Shown: piece after piece, positions 27,968-36,135 of the stretch
Position numbering within the stretch: the stretch's first letter is position 1
Layout of the letters: every line of letters starts with the position of its first letter
Source: an uncultured Porphyromonadaceae bacterium
Lineage (GTDB): Bacteria > Bacteroidota > Bacteroidia > Bacteroidales > Muribaculaceae
DNA length: 64,000 nucleotides
Assembly (NCBI GenBank): GCA_902495245.1
Contig: CABUWI010000008.1
Location: 102,898-166,897 of the forward strand
Direction of reading: 5' to 3'
Translations under genes and position numbers: made by a program
The notes under the pieces: generated by a model
Databases searched by the model: none
What the model was told of the DNA's origin: nothing
What the model saw: only the letters and a program-made list of their open reading frames with translations

Positions 27968-28137
27968 ATGAGCCAGAAACATAATAATAAACAAATATAC
28001 TACTGTGTCAGGCTTAATTTATCAGGATAAAGAAATAAGATTTAATCCGTTTTTATGTTGTCTTTGACATCCAATTTTCTGAAGTTCCCTTTGAAGTTCC
28101 AGATATTGAACGGATTCAATCGGCTAAATCACTGTAA
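27968..28137 (+). pseudogene. Decayed small gene with frameshifts
   Basis: ATG 27968 opens MSQKHNNKQIYYCVRL; after about 17 codons plausible protein continues in a second frame (IYQDKEIRFNP) and then a third (FYVVFDIQFSEVPFEVPDIE), ending at the TAA 28135-28137. Two frame changes within 170 bp suggest a broken gene of about 55 codons. The family is unknown. It has its own promoter with the shared operator-like motif. Confidence 0.4.
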
Positions 28138-28158
28138 TGACCGCCTGATTGCAAATAA

Positions 28159-28191
28159 TTTTGGTGTAAATGATAAATTTTATTATTTTTG
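28159..28191 (+). promoter_or_regulatory. Consensus promoter of the 28201-29405 pair
   Basis: TTTTG at 28159-28163, 20 nt, TATTTTTG at 28184-28191. The ATG is only 9 nt after the -7 box, so the mRNA should be nearly leaderless. Confidence 0.7.
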
Positions 28192-28200
28192 CGAATCCTT

Positions 28201-28662
28201 ATGAAGATTAATGACATAACACATCGATACGTGGTTCCCATAGGCCACACATTAGCTTGGTTTTTGGGAATATTTCTCGGAGGTGGTTTCTTTAACCTCT
28301 TCGGCCAAAAGGATATGTCCTTACTGGAGCATCCGGTAGCATTGCTGTTTTACAGCGCAGTTTCCGTGTACTTCGCATTTTTGTTTGAATGCGTATTTAC
28401 ATTTATTGATTGCGGCGCAATTCATGAAGATGAGCGATTTAATGGCAAGATTTTCAATTTGATTGCAGCGTTTATTTTTCATTTCTTCACAACATTTGGA
28501 CTGGTTGGAGCGTTAATTAGTAAATTGGATTATGCCTGGGTGGTAGTCTTAACCATTTGGGTTGTGATTTTCAAACTCGGCGTATCCCTTGTGACAGCAA
28601 ACATCAAAAACTGGTTGGCAGATGTTACCATCCGTTCCGTAACCTCTAATAAAATAAGATGA
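28201..28662 (+). CDS. Four-helix membrane protein, unknown
   Basis: 153 residues from ATG 28201 (an in-frame TTG at 28189 overlaps the -7 box). Four hydrophobic segments: IGHTLAWFLGIFLGGGFFNL, VALLFYSAVSVYFAFLFECV, LIAAFIFHFFTTFGLVGALI and VVVLTIWVVIFKLGVSLVTA. I do not recognise the family. It overlaps the S24-like gene by ATGA, so the two products are made together and may act together at the membrane. Confidence 0.6.
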   Translation: MKINDITHRYVVPIGHTLAWFLGIFLGGGFFNLFGQKDMSLLEHPVALLFYSAVSVYFAFLFECVFTFIDCGAIHEDERFNGKIFNLIAAFIFHFFTTFGLVGALISKLDYAWVVVLTIWVVIFKLGVSLVTANIKNWLADVTIRSVTSNKIR

Positions 28663-29405
28663 TAATACCTAATTTAATTCTCCCGATAGCTATTTCCGCA
28701 GGTGGTTTAGTTCTAACCGCCGCCTATGGCATAAATAGGAATTCCAAAGAGCGGAGTAAAGCTCGAGAAGAACTTGAGAGAAAGCTCGTATCCTATCCAA
28801 CGGCTTCTGCGGGTACTCCCAGCAGGTCAATCCCGGCGGAACAAAAGTCTATTCCAACAAGATATACGCAGTTTCTCGATTATGAAGGTCGGGTAATCAA
28901 CAGTAATGATTACTTGCAGTTTGTGGTGAAAGGTAATTCAATGCAATTCTGCGGAATCAACGACAATGATCTCATCTTCGTTAAAAAAGATTTTAGCATA
29001 GATCAACTCGAATCACTCCCGACGCCAATCGTAATTCGACGAGACAATGCTCCTTCAATTGAAACTCAATATAAAGTCAGAAGGGCATGGGGCCTATGCT
29101 CCATTGAAACTTGTGAAGAATTCGTAGCTAAAATGGTGCGTTCTGAAGAATTTCGCAAAATAATAGGTGTTATTAAATATTTCGATGGAGAAGATGCACT
29201 GCTTGAGGATTTCAAAGTCCAAAGACTTGATAAATACCGTAAGAAGTATCTCATAGATAATATGCCTTCGGAGGAGTACAATCAAGTTATTGTTTCCACG
29301 ACTTTTCATACGGATGAAAAGAAAATTCGTTTTTCAATTCATCCAGTATCTGATGTAATTGGAGTTGTTTGCGCATCGTTCACTGTAGGGAAAGTTATGT
29401 CTTAA
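28659..29405 (+). CDS. Membrane-anchored S24/LexA-like protein
   Basis: 248 residues. It starts with a hydrophobic segment (LILPIAISAGGLVLTAAYGI), then a charged helix. Residues about 75-115 (FLDYEGRVINSNDYLQFVVK, GNSMQFCGINDNDLIFVKKD) look like the peptidase S24/S26 fold, with the Ser of GNSM in the place of the LexA/UmuD nucleophile. I could not place the catalytic Lys. No helix-turn-helix precedes it; the membrane anchor replaces the usual DNA-binding half. It could be a sensor or self-cleaving protein. It is coupled to the upstream membrane gene. Confidence 0.55.
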   Translation: MIIPNLILPIAISAGGLVLTAAYGINRNSKERSKAREELERKLVSYPTASAGTPSRSIPAEQKSIPTRYTQFLDYEGRVINSNDYLQFVVKGNSMQFCGINDNDLIFVKKDFSIDQLESLPTPIVIRRDNAPSIETQYKVRRAWGLCSIETCEEFVAKMVRSEEFRKIIGVIKYFDGEDALLEDFKVQRLDKYRKKYLIDNMPSEEYNQVIVSTTFHTDEKKIRFSIHPVSDVIGVVCASFTVGKVMS

Positions 29406-29493
29406 ACTAAAGTGGCTGGATATTTGATTCACGGTATGTTAAATATTCAGGTTTTGATATAGGTTTGAGGCTTAAACTGACGCGATATAATTA

Positions 29494-29571
29494 TGTGACA
29501 ACCTCACCCCGACAGCGGGTGAGGTTGTCGCATTTAATAAGCATTATTATTGTTGTCTCCCAATAATGCTT
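29494..29571 (+). terminator. Tandem hairpins after the S24-like gene
   Basis: A 16-bp stem with one G-T pair (29494-29509 / 29517-29532), then a perfect 10-bp stem AAGCATTATT / AATAATGCTT (29539-29548 / 29562-29571). T-runs are weak. The rest of the gap 29572-29947 is AT-rich and shows no gene. Confidence 0.55.
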
Positions 29572-29947
29572 TCCCCCTATTGCAAATAACTCGCTAATAA
29601 ACAAAAGCAAATTAAATGGTGTTGGTTTCAATTAGTGGATTGTTCATTGGTTCAATTAAGATGCTTACATATGTTCGATTTATTAATCTCGAATACGTTG
29701 TTTGCCTCGACTATGTGACTTATTTAGTCTCGCTAAACGGCATTAATACTATGACACCTGATATAAACTTGTCATGCTTATGGGGGTATGAATAGGTAAA
29801 ATTGGACTATTTATTTTACATCTTTATTGGTACGCAAAATAATCTCAGACAATATATAATAGTATTTTGTTGGTAATTAGAGTATTGTATTGTGTATTAT
29901 TTTGTCAATCGCAAATAATATGATTTTCAACTTGCTCATGTAGAATT

Positions 29948-29971
29948 TTTACATTATCTTTGTAACGTAAA
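29948..29971 (+). promoter_or_regulatory. Operator-like motif over the promoter of lipoprotein 30014
   Basis: TTTACATTA, TCTTTG, TAACGTAAA: 9-bp inverted arms (8 of 9 matching) with a 6-nt spacer. The -7 box TATCTTTG (29955-29962) lies inside, so a bound protein would block the polymerase. This is the clearest copy of the motif shared by five cargo promoters. Confidence 0.7.
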
Positions 29972-30013
29972 TATTTACACAATCAACAAATTCATTCATT
30001 AAAAACAAAAACA

Positions 30014-30766
30014 ATGAAGAAGTATCTTCTTTTCATGCTGTTGGCCATTGCGTTTACGGCATGTTCTAACGATTCCGAACCACCGGTTGCAACACCGGCT
30101 GAATCGGACTACGCGAGCGACTTTGAGATTATGAACAAGTTCGTTGACGTGAATAAATCCACCAACGAATATTTCATCAATCCCAACAAAAAGCCCTCGT
30201 TGTTTTCTTATATCAACAATTCGGATTTAGAGGCACTCAATTCGATTAATCCTGTTAGCTACAAGCGTTTCACTGATGACTTGAAAGCTCTTAATGGGAT
30301 GGTTGCCGACGCCCTAAAGAATCCCGAAGTTGGCTATGTGGTATTTAGCACTATGGATGGCAGTTTCGTAAAGAAAGCAAATGATGCGGAGTTCATTCTT
30401 GAAAAAGTTGAAGGCAACTCTGCTCCGCTTTCTCGAAGCATCTATATGGATGGCACATTCATGTACAATCAGAAACTCCCTGTTAACTTTACGGCAGGAA
30501 GGACCGTACAGTCTGTGATTCAGGTGAGCCTCACCAGCTACACCTACTATTTCATCCAGATGTTATGCAAAATTGATGCAAAGAAATCTCCTAACAATGA
30601 CGGTAGAGAGAATCTTGTTGTGCTGAGTGGTACTACAATGTACGAATCATTCACCTACTCATGGACAGCCACACAAAATAGCAACTCTATAAATTGGCAG
30701 TTTGAGTGCTATGGAGTCTCCCCAAAGATATATACTCCAATAGCTACTGTGCGTTTCCAAGACTAA
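30014..30766 (+). CDS. Cargo lipoprotein, unknown
   Basis: 250 residues with a lipoprotein signal (KKYLLFMLLAIAFTAC, Cys 17) followed by Ser-Asn-Asp, a typical Bacteroidota lipoprotein start. The mature part has no family I recognise; it contains an alpha-helical first half (FEIMNKFVDVNKSTNEYFIN) and a beta-rich second half (TVQSVIQVSLTSYTYYFIQM). It is monocistronic, with an operator-like site on its promoter and a strong bidirectional terminator behind. Confidence 0.65.
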   Translation: MKKYLLFMLLAIAFTACSNDSEPPVATPAESDYASDFEIMNKFVDVNKSTNEYFINPNKKPSLFSYINNSDLEALNSINPVSYKRFTDDLKALNGMVADALKNPEVGYVVFSTMDGSFVKKANDAEFILEKVEGNSAPLSRSIYMDGTFMYNQKLPVNFTAGRTVQSVIQVSLTSYTYYFIQMLCKIDAKKSPNNDGRENLVVLSGTTMYESFTYSWTATQNSNSINWQFECYGVSPKIYTPIATVRFQD

Positions 30767-30792
30767 TGCGTTATTGTTACGTAGTAATTGAA

Positions 30793-30823
30793 GAGTGGCA
30801 ATCCAATTATTGGATTGCCACTC
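30793..30823. terminator. Bidirectional terminator between convergent genes
   Basis: Arms GAGTGGCAATCCAAT / ATTGGATTGCCACTC (15 bp, perfect) with a one-base centre, placed between the rightward lipoprotein and the leftward gene ending at 30843. Confidence 0.85.
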
Positions 30824-30842
30824 CTATTATTGTTCGGAATCA

Positions 30843-31304
30843 TTAAAAAGCGACAAATTCTTTGTTGATAGCTGATTGATCCGGAGTAATAACAGGGTCT
30901 TCCCACGTTTGAGATACGTTTAACGTAGAAGCATCGAGTCGATTGATTAACCAATACTTTCCACTTGTGAAATATAAGACACTGTAATTAGATGTCGTAA
31001 ATTGCCATTGTTGATAGTCTGTGTCTGAAACAATGAGTTTATCATTAACTATAGTCCCGGTTTCGCAAGTGCATTTCGTGTTTTTGTAAAATGTCCATAA
31101 TTCGTATGATGGAGCATTATCCGGATTGCTGTCATCTTGCATAATTCTAATCCATTTCGTGCCTGTCAAAAGTTCCAAACGCTCATTTTCATAAGGAGTC
31201 ATGTAACCATTTTTACCATCACATGACGAAAAGAATACTATTGCTATGATGACATAAACATATTGAATCCATAGGGCTGGTATTTTTATATAAATCGCTT
31301 TCAT
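30843..31304 (-). CDS. Small lipoprotein co-transcribed with TetR
   Basis: 153 residues; signal segment IQYVYVIIAIVFFSSC with the lipobox Cys at about 28. The mature domain (TGTKWIRIMQDDSNPDNAPS ... YELWTFYKN) resembles short beta-barrel lipocalin-like lipoproteins of Bacteroidota, but I cannot assign one. Its ATG lies one base after the TetR stop, so it is translationally coupled. The product may sense or buffer what the TetR protein controls. Confidence 0.6.
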   Translation of the reverse strand: MKAIYIKIPALWIQYVYVIIAIVFFSSCDGKNGYMTPYENERLELLTGTKWIRIMQDDSNPDNAPSYELWTFYKNTKCTCETGTIVNDKLIVSDTDYQQWQFTTSNYSVLYFTSGKYWLINRLDASTLNVSQTWEDPVITPDQSAINKEFVAF

Positions 31305-31305
31305 T

Positions 31306-31851
31306 TTATTTGTTGTTTACTGCGTTCATTGAATCAATGAAAATGTTTCCAATGTTTTCGACATAGACACGGTTTAGGTCGAGGATGTTGTTTACCCGGC
31401 CACCTACTATGCGGCTCATGAAATCTTGTTCCAGTTGCATCAGTTCACCGATGTTTGATGTGAACTGGTCGTAGTGCTTGGAGCCTTGGATGAAAAGATT
31501 GAAGATTGCCTGTGACGGATTTTCGACACCATAGTTGTCCTTCAAATCATCGCGGACCCGTTCAAACGGGGTCTTGTATTTGTTATAAAAATCGGAGACA
31601 GTAGATTTTGCAAGGGTCTCCCTCTCGTCAGCCGAGAGCGCGAACACCGGGAAGAACAGCTCATCAAAGATATTGGCGAAAAGAGTCTTTTTGTTTTTGA
31701 AGTAGTATGCGATAGCTCCCCTTGTCTGCCTGATCACCTTTTCGATGTCGGAAATCGAGATAGCGTCCCAACTGCCGGTAGCAACCAGCGGATAGCACTT
31801 TCTCAGTATATCCTGCCTGTTTCTCAATGACTGTTCCCGATGTTTCGACAT
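31306..31851 (-). CDS. TetR/AcrR-family transcription regulator
   Basis: 181 residues. The N-terminal helix-turn-helix spans about 30-62 (ISISDIEKVIRQTRGAIAYY, FKNKKTLF), the standard TetR signature; the remainder is the helical ligand and dimer domain. It is a complete version of the fragment at 27408-27746. It leads an operon with the lipoprotein at 30843. It is one of two candidates to bind the TTTACATTA-N6-TAACGTAAA sites; its own promoter region lacks an obvious copy. The ligand is unknown. Confidence 0.85.
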   Translation of the reverse strand: MSKHREQSLRNRQDILRKCYPLVATGSWDAISISDIEKVIRQTRGAIAYYFKNKKTLFANIFDELFFPVFALSADERETLAKSTVSDFYNKYKTPFERVRDDLKDNYGVENPSQAIFNLFIQGSKHYDQFTSNIGELMQLEQDFMSRIVGGRVNNILDLNRVYVENIGNIFIDSMNAVNNK

Positions 31852-32054
31852 TACGCAAAAAGGGTATGGAGTGTTTTTGCATCCGGTACAACCTATGTGG
31901 AACGGTGAAAGACGGATATAAAAACAACCCCATACCCGTATGGTGTATGGACTCGCATTTCATATCTATCCGTCTTCTTTCTAAAATTTTCCACATTTTT
32001 GTACAGAAAGACAAATATGAAAAGTAGTTATCTCGTATTGAGGCTACAAAGTTA
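31852..32054 (-). promoter_or_regulatory. TetR promoter and structured leader
   Basis: On the minus strand TAACTTTG occupies 32054-32047, about 195 nt before the TetR start. The leader can pair GACGGATA (31911-31918) with TATCCGTC (31966-31973) and GGGTATGG (about 31863) with a CCATACCC (about 31932). The long leader may be regulatory; no known riboswitch was recognised. Confidence 0.45.
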
Positions 32055-32077
32055 GTCTAAAAATCTGACATAGGCAA

Positions 32078-33217
32078 TCAAATGACCCGCAATAATGTCA
32101 CGCCGAATGAAAATCGGCCGCTTTCAGGCACGACTACGAGTATCCTGTCCCCCGGTTTGAGCTGTTTTGTGCGCAGCAGCTCGTCAAGGGCGGAGAACGG
32201 GGCCACCGATCCGACGTTGCCCACCCATGTCAGGTTTGTGAACCACTTGGATGTGGGGAGGTCGATTCCGCGGCTGCGGAACTCCTCATCCAGCTTGTTG
32301 TAGAAATACATGGAGGAAATATGCGGTATGACGTATGTAACCTCGTCGGTATCCACCTCGAACAAATTGAGGGCCTCCTCTATTACGTCCACGAAATAGC
32401 GGGTGATGTACTCGTTGAGTATCTTCACGTTCTGCTTGATGCACCATACCGACCGTTCGGCAACATCGCGGCTATCGAACTCCTTCCAGCTTTTCAGGGA
32501 GCCGTCGGGCATCGCCTCCGCCCACATATACATACAGGCCGGCTGGCGGTTTGCAAACGACTTCATGTGGATGAACTCAATCTCAAGATTCAACGCCCCC
32601 TTCTCCAGCGCATTTGAGAGATATAGGGCCGCCGCCCCGTCGGAGAGCATATAGCGCAGGAAATCCTTCTCAAAGGCAATCGCCGGATGGTCCGACACCT
32701 CCTGCTCGCGGCGGTACTCCTCCTCGAAGAACTTGGACAGCAGCGACGGTGACACCAGTTCGGACATACTCACCACCGCGTTGTCGGAGTTGCCCATGCA
32801 TACCGACATATAGGCAGTCTTCAAGGCGGCAAGCCCTGTCAGGCATACCCCGGCGAGGGAGTAGATTTCCAAAGGGTGTGAAAACGTCTCGCCGTGTACC
32901 ATAGAGGCCTGCGACGGAAGATTCTGGTCGGGACTCGATGTACCGCAGGCAAGAAGCTGCACACCCTCCTTCTCCTTCGGGGATTTGAAAAGGCGGTCGA
33001 TAGCCAACGCCGCCATTTGAGCGTTTGTATGCGTTATGCGCTGATTGCAGTCGAGGGCATAGTAACGCCCCGTTATGCCGTTCTGACGGAGGATGATGTT
33101 CTTTACTCTCGACGGGCGTCCTCCGATGCGTCCGAGGAAATCCTCCATGCGGTCGTTTTCCACGACCTCGTTCGGAAAGAAGGAGGATGTCCGGGTTATA
33201 AATGCTTTCTGGTACAT
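32078..33217 (-). CDS. Beta-ketoacyl synthase III (DarB/FabH-like)
   Basis: 379 residues. The KAS III triad is visible: Cys125 in SLAGVCLTG, His299 in VIPHISS and Asn334 in WVGNVGS. The start (FFPNEVVENDRMEDFLGRIG ... GRPSRVKNIILRQNGITGRY) resembles the Bacteroidota condensing enzymes of dialkylresorcinol/flexirubin clusters (DarB type) more than housekeeping FabH. No other lipid or polyketide gene is nearby, so it would use host acyl-ACP or CoA substrates. A TetR gene lies directly upstream on the same strand. An operator-like palindrome overlaps its promoter. It could make a lipid signal or alter surface lipids; the product is unknown. Confidence 0.75.
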   Translation of the reverse strand: MYQKAFITRTSSFFPNEVVENDRMEDFLGRIGGRPSRVKNIILRQNGITGRYYALDCNQRITHTNAQMAALAIDRLFKSPKEKEGVQLLACGTSSPDQNLPSQASMVHGETFSHPLEIYSLAGVCLTGLAALKTAYMSVCMGNSDNAVVSMSELVSPSLLSKFFEEEYRREQEVSDHPAIAFEKDFLRYMLSDGAAALYLSNALEKGALNLEIEFIHMKSFANRQPACMYMWAEAMPDGSLKSWKEFDSRDVAERSVWCIKQNVKILNEYITRYFVDVIEEALNLFEVDTDEVTYVIPHISSMYFYNKLDEEFRSRGIDLPTSKWFTNLTWVGNVGSVAPFSALDELLRTKQLKPGDRILVVVPESGRFSFGVTLLRVI

Positions 33218-33224
33218 AAAAAGT

Positions 33225-33261
33225 TTACATTACAAGATGAATGTAATGCAAACTTACTCAA
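33225..33261 (-). promoter_or_regulatory. Promoter and operator-like palindrome of the KAS III gene
   Basis: On the minus strand a -7 box TAAGTTTG (about 33258-33251) overlaps the inverted repeat TTTGCATTA-N11-TAATGTAAA (33253-33225). The inner 24 bases at 33225-33248 match the 29948 motif at 18 positions. The ATG follows by 7 nt. Confidence 0.6.
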
Positions 33262-33298
33262 AAAATCCTTTACAAAAAAATTATACCGTCAAAAATAA

Positions 33299-33922
33299 TC
33301 ATACGGTCTTATCCGGAGCCTTCATCAAACGGTATAAGGCAAATAGCACCCTGCGCAGATGCTCGACATCCAATCCGCCCAACATCGACTCATAGAAAGA
33401 CTCGCCATAATACAGATAGACAAATTGCTCCGCGCTCGTCATTACATCCAAGTCGGAACGTAATTCGCCGCTGGCAATCGCATCAATGATTTTCGCGTTC
33501 CACATACTCAACTCATTGTTGCGGTTTATCAGATACTCGTCGTGCAGTTCGGGGAAATAAGCCCTTAACTGCAACAGGAGGAACAGATACGAGCGGCTCG
33601 CGTTCTGAGGCAAAATCTCGTCAATAAGTTTCTGCATACTCGCCATTGTGTCCCTGACGCCATCCACTGCCGCGTTTATGAAATCAAAGAACGTAGGCTG
33701 ATTATGGTCATATTTATTTCTGACATCCTGCTTGTCAATGATATAATATTTGACGACCTGCCTAAACAGGCCGAATTTCGTCTTGGAATAATAGGATACC
33801 GCACCACGCGTCATTCCCGATTCCCGCTCTATATCGGTAAGGGTGACGGACTCGTAGTTTCTCGTTAGAAAGAGTTTGAACGCTGCCCGGTAAAGCTGTT
33901 CTCTCCTGTTGTCGGCGTGCAT
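33299..33922 (-). CDS. TetR-family regulator next to KAS III
   Basis: 207 residues from ATG 33922 (MHADNRREQLYRAAFKLF); a longer TTG start at 33961 would overlap the -7 box and is rejected. The HTH is at about residues 25-55 (VTLTDIERESGMTRGAVSYY, SKTKFGLF). It is 37% or so similar in the HTH pattern to the 31306 protein by eye, not measured. It lies 81 nt upstream of the KAS III gene. It is the closest candidate repressor for that gene. Confidence 0.85.
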   Translation of the reverse strand: MHADNRREQLYRAAFKLFLTRNYESVTLTDIERESGMTRGAVSYYSKTKFGLFRQVVKYYIIDKQDVRNKYDHNQPTFFDFINAAVDGVRDTMASMQKLIDEILPQNASRSYLFLLLQLRAYFPELHDEYLINRNNELSMWNAKIIDAIASGELRSDLDVMTSAEQFVYLYYGESFYESMLGGLDVEHLRRVLFALYRLMKAPDKTV

Positions 33923-33958
33923 ATGGTTGTCAGTCGTTTTTAAGTTTGCTTTCAGCAA

Positions 33959-33966
33959 CAAAGTTA
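33959..33966 (-). promoter_or_regulatory. -7 box of the second TetR gene
   Basis: TAACTTTG on the minus strand, 37 nt before the chosen ATG at 33922. Confidence 0.55.
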
Positions 33967-33990
33967 ATAAAAGTGGCCGACAGCATCAAA

Positions 33991-34016
33991 TAATTTACTA
34001 ACTTTGTGGTAAATTA
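33991..34016 (+). promoter_or_regulatory. Palindrome around a rightward -7 box
   Basis: TAATTTAC (33991-33998) and GTAAATTA (34009-34016) are perfect inverted arms around 10 nt that contain TAACTTTG (33999-34006). It is a likely operator, 30 nt upstream of the second TetR promoter and facing the other way, so it could serve both. Confidence 0.5.
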
Positions 34017-34108
34017 CGGATAACACGCAAAACAGGCGCATGAGGTCGGAGCGTGTACAAAAGTGGAATTTTTTTGAAAGAACGCCCCGTCTTCCATGCG
34101 CCTTTTAT
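34010..34108 (+). ncRNA. Candidate structured RNA (or large mobC terminator)
   Basis: Downstream of the palindromic promoter, AGGCGCATG (34034-34042) pairs with CATGCGCCT (34096-34104); inside it CGG/CCG and GCGT/ACGC pair with symmetric internal loops, and TTTT follows the outer stem. No protein longer than 24 codons fits. The same fold on the other strand could terminate mobC, whose stop is at 34111. The RNA reading is inference. Confidence 0.4.
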
Positions 34109-34110
34109 AC

Positions 34111-36111
34111 TTAACCCTGCTGGAATAAATTGCTGAATTTCGGGTCTTTGGCAATACGGGTTTTCTCATCATCGACAATCCGCCTGACCTCCGCCTTTAT
34201 ACGGTCGTAGTTGTCCTGTATCACCCGCTCCATTTCACACTCACCCGTCACCTTGTTGACAAAGCCGTTAATAACCGGGATTTCCTCGTATGCCTCCGTC
34301 TCCCTCCTGACCCTGTCGTTGTCAATGACAATCTCGGCATGAAAAATCTTCTGGTCGATGCGCTCGTCGAAGTTATCGGAGACAGCCCCGACAAACATAC
34401 CCTGCGTCAGAGTCGAGATTTTGCTCGGAGGAATGAGGGAGTCCATCTGGGTGTTGAATGAGTGGCTGACGTCCTGACGGCTCACCGACATAGACTGCCG
34501 CCTCTGCAACACCTTTCCGAAACGCTCGGAAAGCGTCTTTGCAGTCTCACCCACGACTTGTCCCGAGAAGATGTTGCCGACGGTGTTCATCACCACGGCC
34601 GCCTCCTTATCGCCATAGTCGCGTTTGAGCTGGGAGAAATCCTGAAAACCGAGACACACCGCCACCTTGTTGCTTCTCGCGGTGGCGATAAGATTGTCGA
34701 GCCCCTTGAAATATATCGTGGGCAGCTCGTCGATTATCACCGCCGACTTCAGCCTGTTCTTCTTGTTAATCAGCTTTACGATGCGCGAATTGTAAAGGCC
34801 GAGGGCGGCCCCGTATATATTCTGACGGTCGGGGTTGTTCCCGACACACAAGATTTTAGGGCTTTCGGGATTGTTGATGTCGAGGGAGAACTCGCTTTCC
34901 GACATTACCCAGTATAGCTGCGGGGAAATCATTCGTGTAAGAGGGATTTTCGCCGACGCGATCTGGCCCTGAAGCTGGTCGGCCGCCCCTCCGAGCCAGG
35001 CATCCATAAATGGCGAAAGGTAGTTTTCAAGAGCCGGATAAGAGGTCAGAATCGGAAAAATATCCTTATACGGCCGACACAAAAACTCAATCGCATGGGG
35101 AAAGGTGCAGTATTTTCCGTTACGATAGATGCGTAAGAACCAGATTATCGCGGCCAAAAGGATAATCGGCGACTCCACAAAGAAATCACCCTGCTTGCTC
35201 ACCCACGTTTTGTTGAGGTTGAGCATTATAGTGTAGGCCGACTCGTAGGCATCGGAAATGTCCGTCATAAACTCCGGCGCGATAGGATTGCAGCGGTGAG
35301 ACCGCATCGGGTCGTCAAAGTTGATGACCCTGAATTCCGGCACTTTGCCCTTGTATCCCTCCTTGTGAGTGAGTAGGTGATTCATTGCGATGACGGACAG
35401 GTCGGGATACTTGAAGTCGTACAGGTAGGCACTGTAACCGTTTTCAATACACTGTTTTATATAATTGTTGACAATGGCGTATGACTTGCCAGAACCCGGA
35501 GTGCCGAGGACAATCGTCGCGCGAAACGGGTTGACGACGTTTATCCATCCCCTGTGCCACTTGCGCTTGTAGTAGAACCGTGTCGGAAGGTTGATTGAAT
35601 AGTCGTTTTTCAACAACCGCGTCTCCTGCATGAACGACTCGTTTTCATTGTTGAAACGGTCATCCATTAAGTTGCCACGCAGTATGCGCCCCGCCCACAC
35701 GCCTCCGAAAAGCAACGCCACATATCCGAGGGCGGTCGATGCGATATACAAGACAGTCCATCCCTTGCCGGGCATCCACCAGCAGCCGATGAAAAGCGCG
35801 AGGCCCAAAGCGAGGGCTGCCGCGACGTGTCTCCATTTTATACTCTCGCTCTTGACACCTCTGGTGCCGAAACAGGATATGGCGAGAAGAAGGAGCGCGA
35901 ACCATTTCGCGTTGTTCGGGTTCTGGAAAATTCCGCACTCCGTATTGAGATTGTTCAATATCCGGTAAACCGTGATGACGAACCAGTTGCTGTGTACCAC
36001 GGCAATGCCTGTGAACCACAGGATATTTGCAGCGACAATGGCGATGCTTATGCCCCTGACGAAATCCATTATCTTGGCAAGTGCCCGTAGGTCGTCCTCC
36101 TGCTGACTCAT
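34111..36111 (-). CDS. mobC: Type IV coupling protein MobC (VirD4/TraG-like)
   Basis: 666 residues. Several N-terminal membrane segments (GISIAIVAANILWFTGIAVV, WFALLLLAISCF, AAALALGLALFIGCWW, LGYVALLFGGVWAGRIL) are followed by the ATPase domain with Walker A GTPGSGKS (about 201-208) and Walker B SAVIIDELPTIY (about 455). It would deliver the relaxase-DNA complex to the mating channel at the inner membrane. It is the last of a leftward run mobA-mobB-mobC, the order of CTnDOT. Confidence 0.9.
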   Translation of the reverse strand: MSQQEDDLRALAKIMDFVRGISIAIVAANILWFTGIAVVHSNWFVITVYRILNNLNTECGIFQNPNNAKWFALLLLAISCFGTRGVKSESIKWRHVAAALALGLALFIGCWWMPGKGWTVLYIASTALGYVALLFGGVWAGRILRGNLMDDRFNNENESFMQETRLLKNDYSINLPTRFYYKRKWHRGWINVVNPFRATIVLGTPGSGKSYAIVNNYIKQCIENGYSAYLYDFKYPDLSVIAMNHLLTHKEGYKGKVPEFRVINFDDPMRSHRCNPIAPEFMTDISDAYESAYTIMLNLNKTWVSKQGDFFVESPIILLAAIIWFLRIYRNGKYCTFPHAIEFLCRPYKDIFPILTSYPALENYLSPFMDAWLGGAADQLQGQIASAKIPLTRMISPQLYWVMSESEFSLDINNPESPKILCVGNNPDRQNIYGAALGLYNSRIVKLINKKNRLKSAVIIDELPTIYFKGLDNLIATARSNKVAVCLGFQDFSQLKRDYGDKEAAVVMNTVGNIFSGQVVGETAKTLSERFGKVLQRRQSMSVSRQDVSHSFNTQMDSLIPPSKISTLTQGMFVGAVSDNFDERIDQKIFHAEIVIDNDRVRRETEAYEEIPVINGFVNKVTGECEMERVIQDNYDRIKAEVRRIVDDEKTRIAKDPKFSNLFQQG

Positions 36112-36135
36112 AAAATAAATATTTTTTGAATGTAA

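Noticed and set aside
34462..34917. 151-codon plus-strand frame inside mobC
   Set aside because: Antisense to the conserved ATPase region of the coupling protein.
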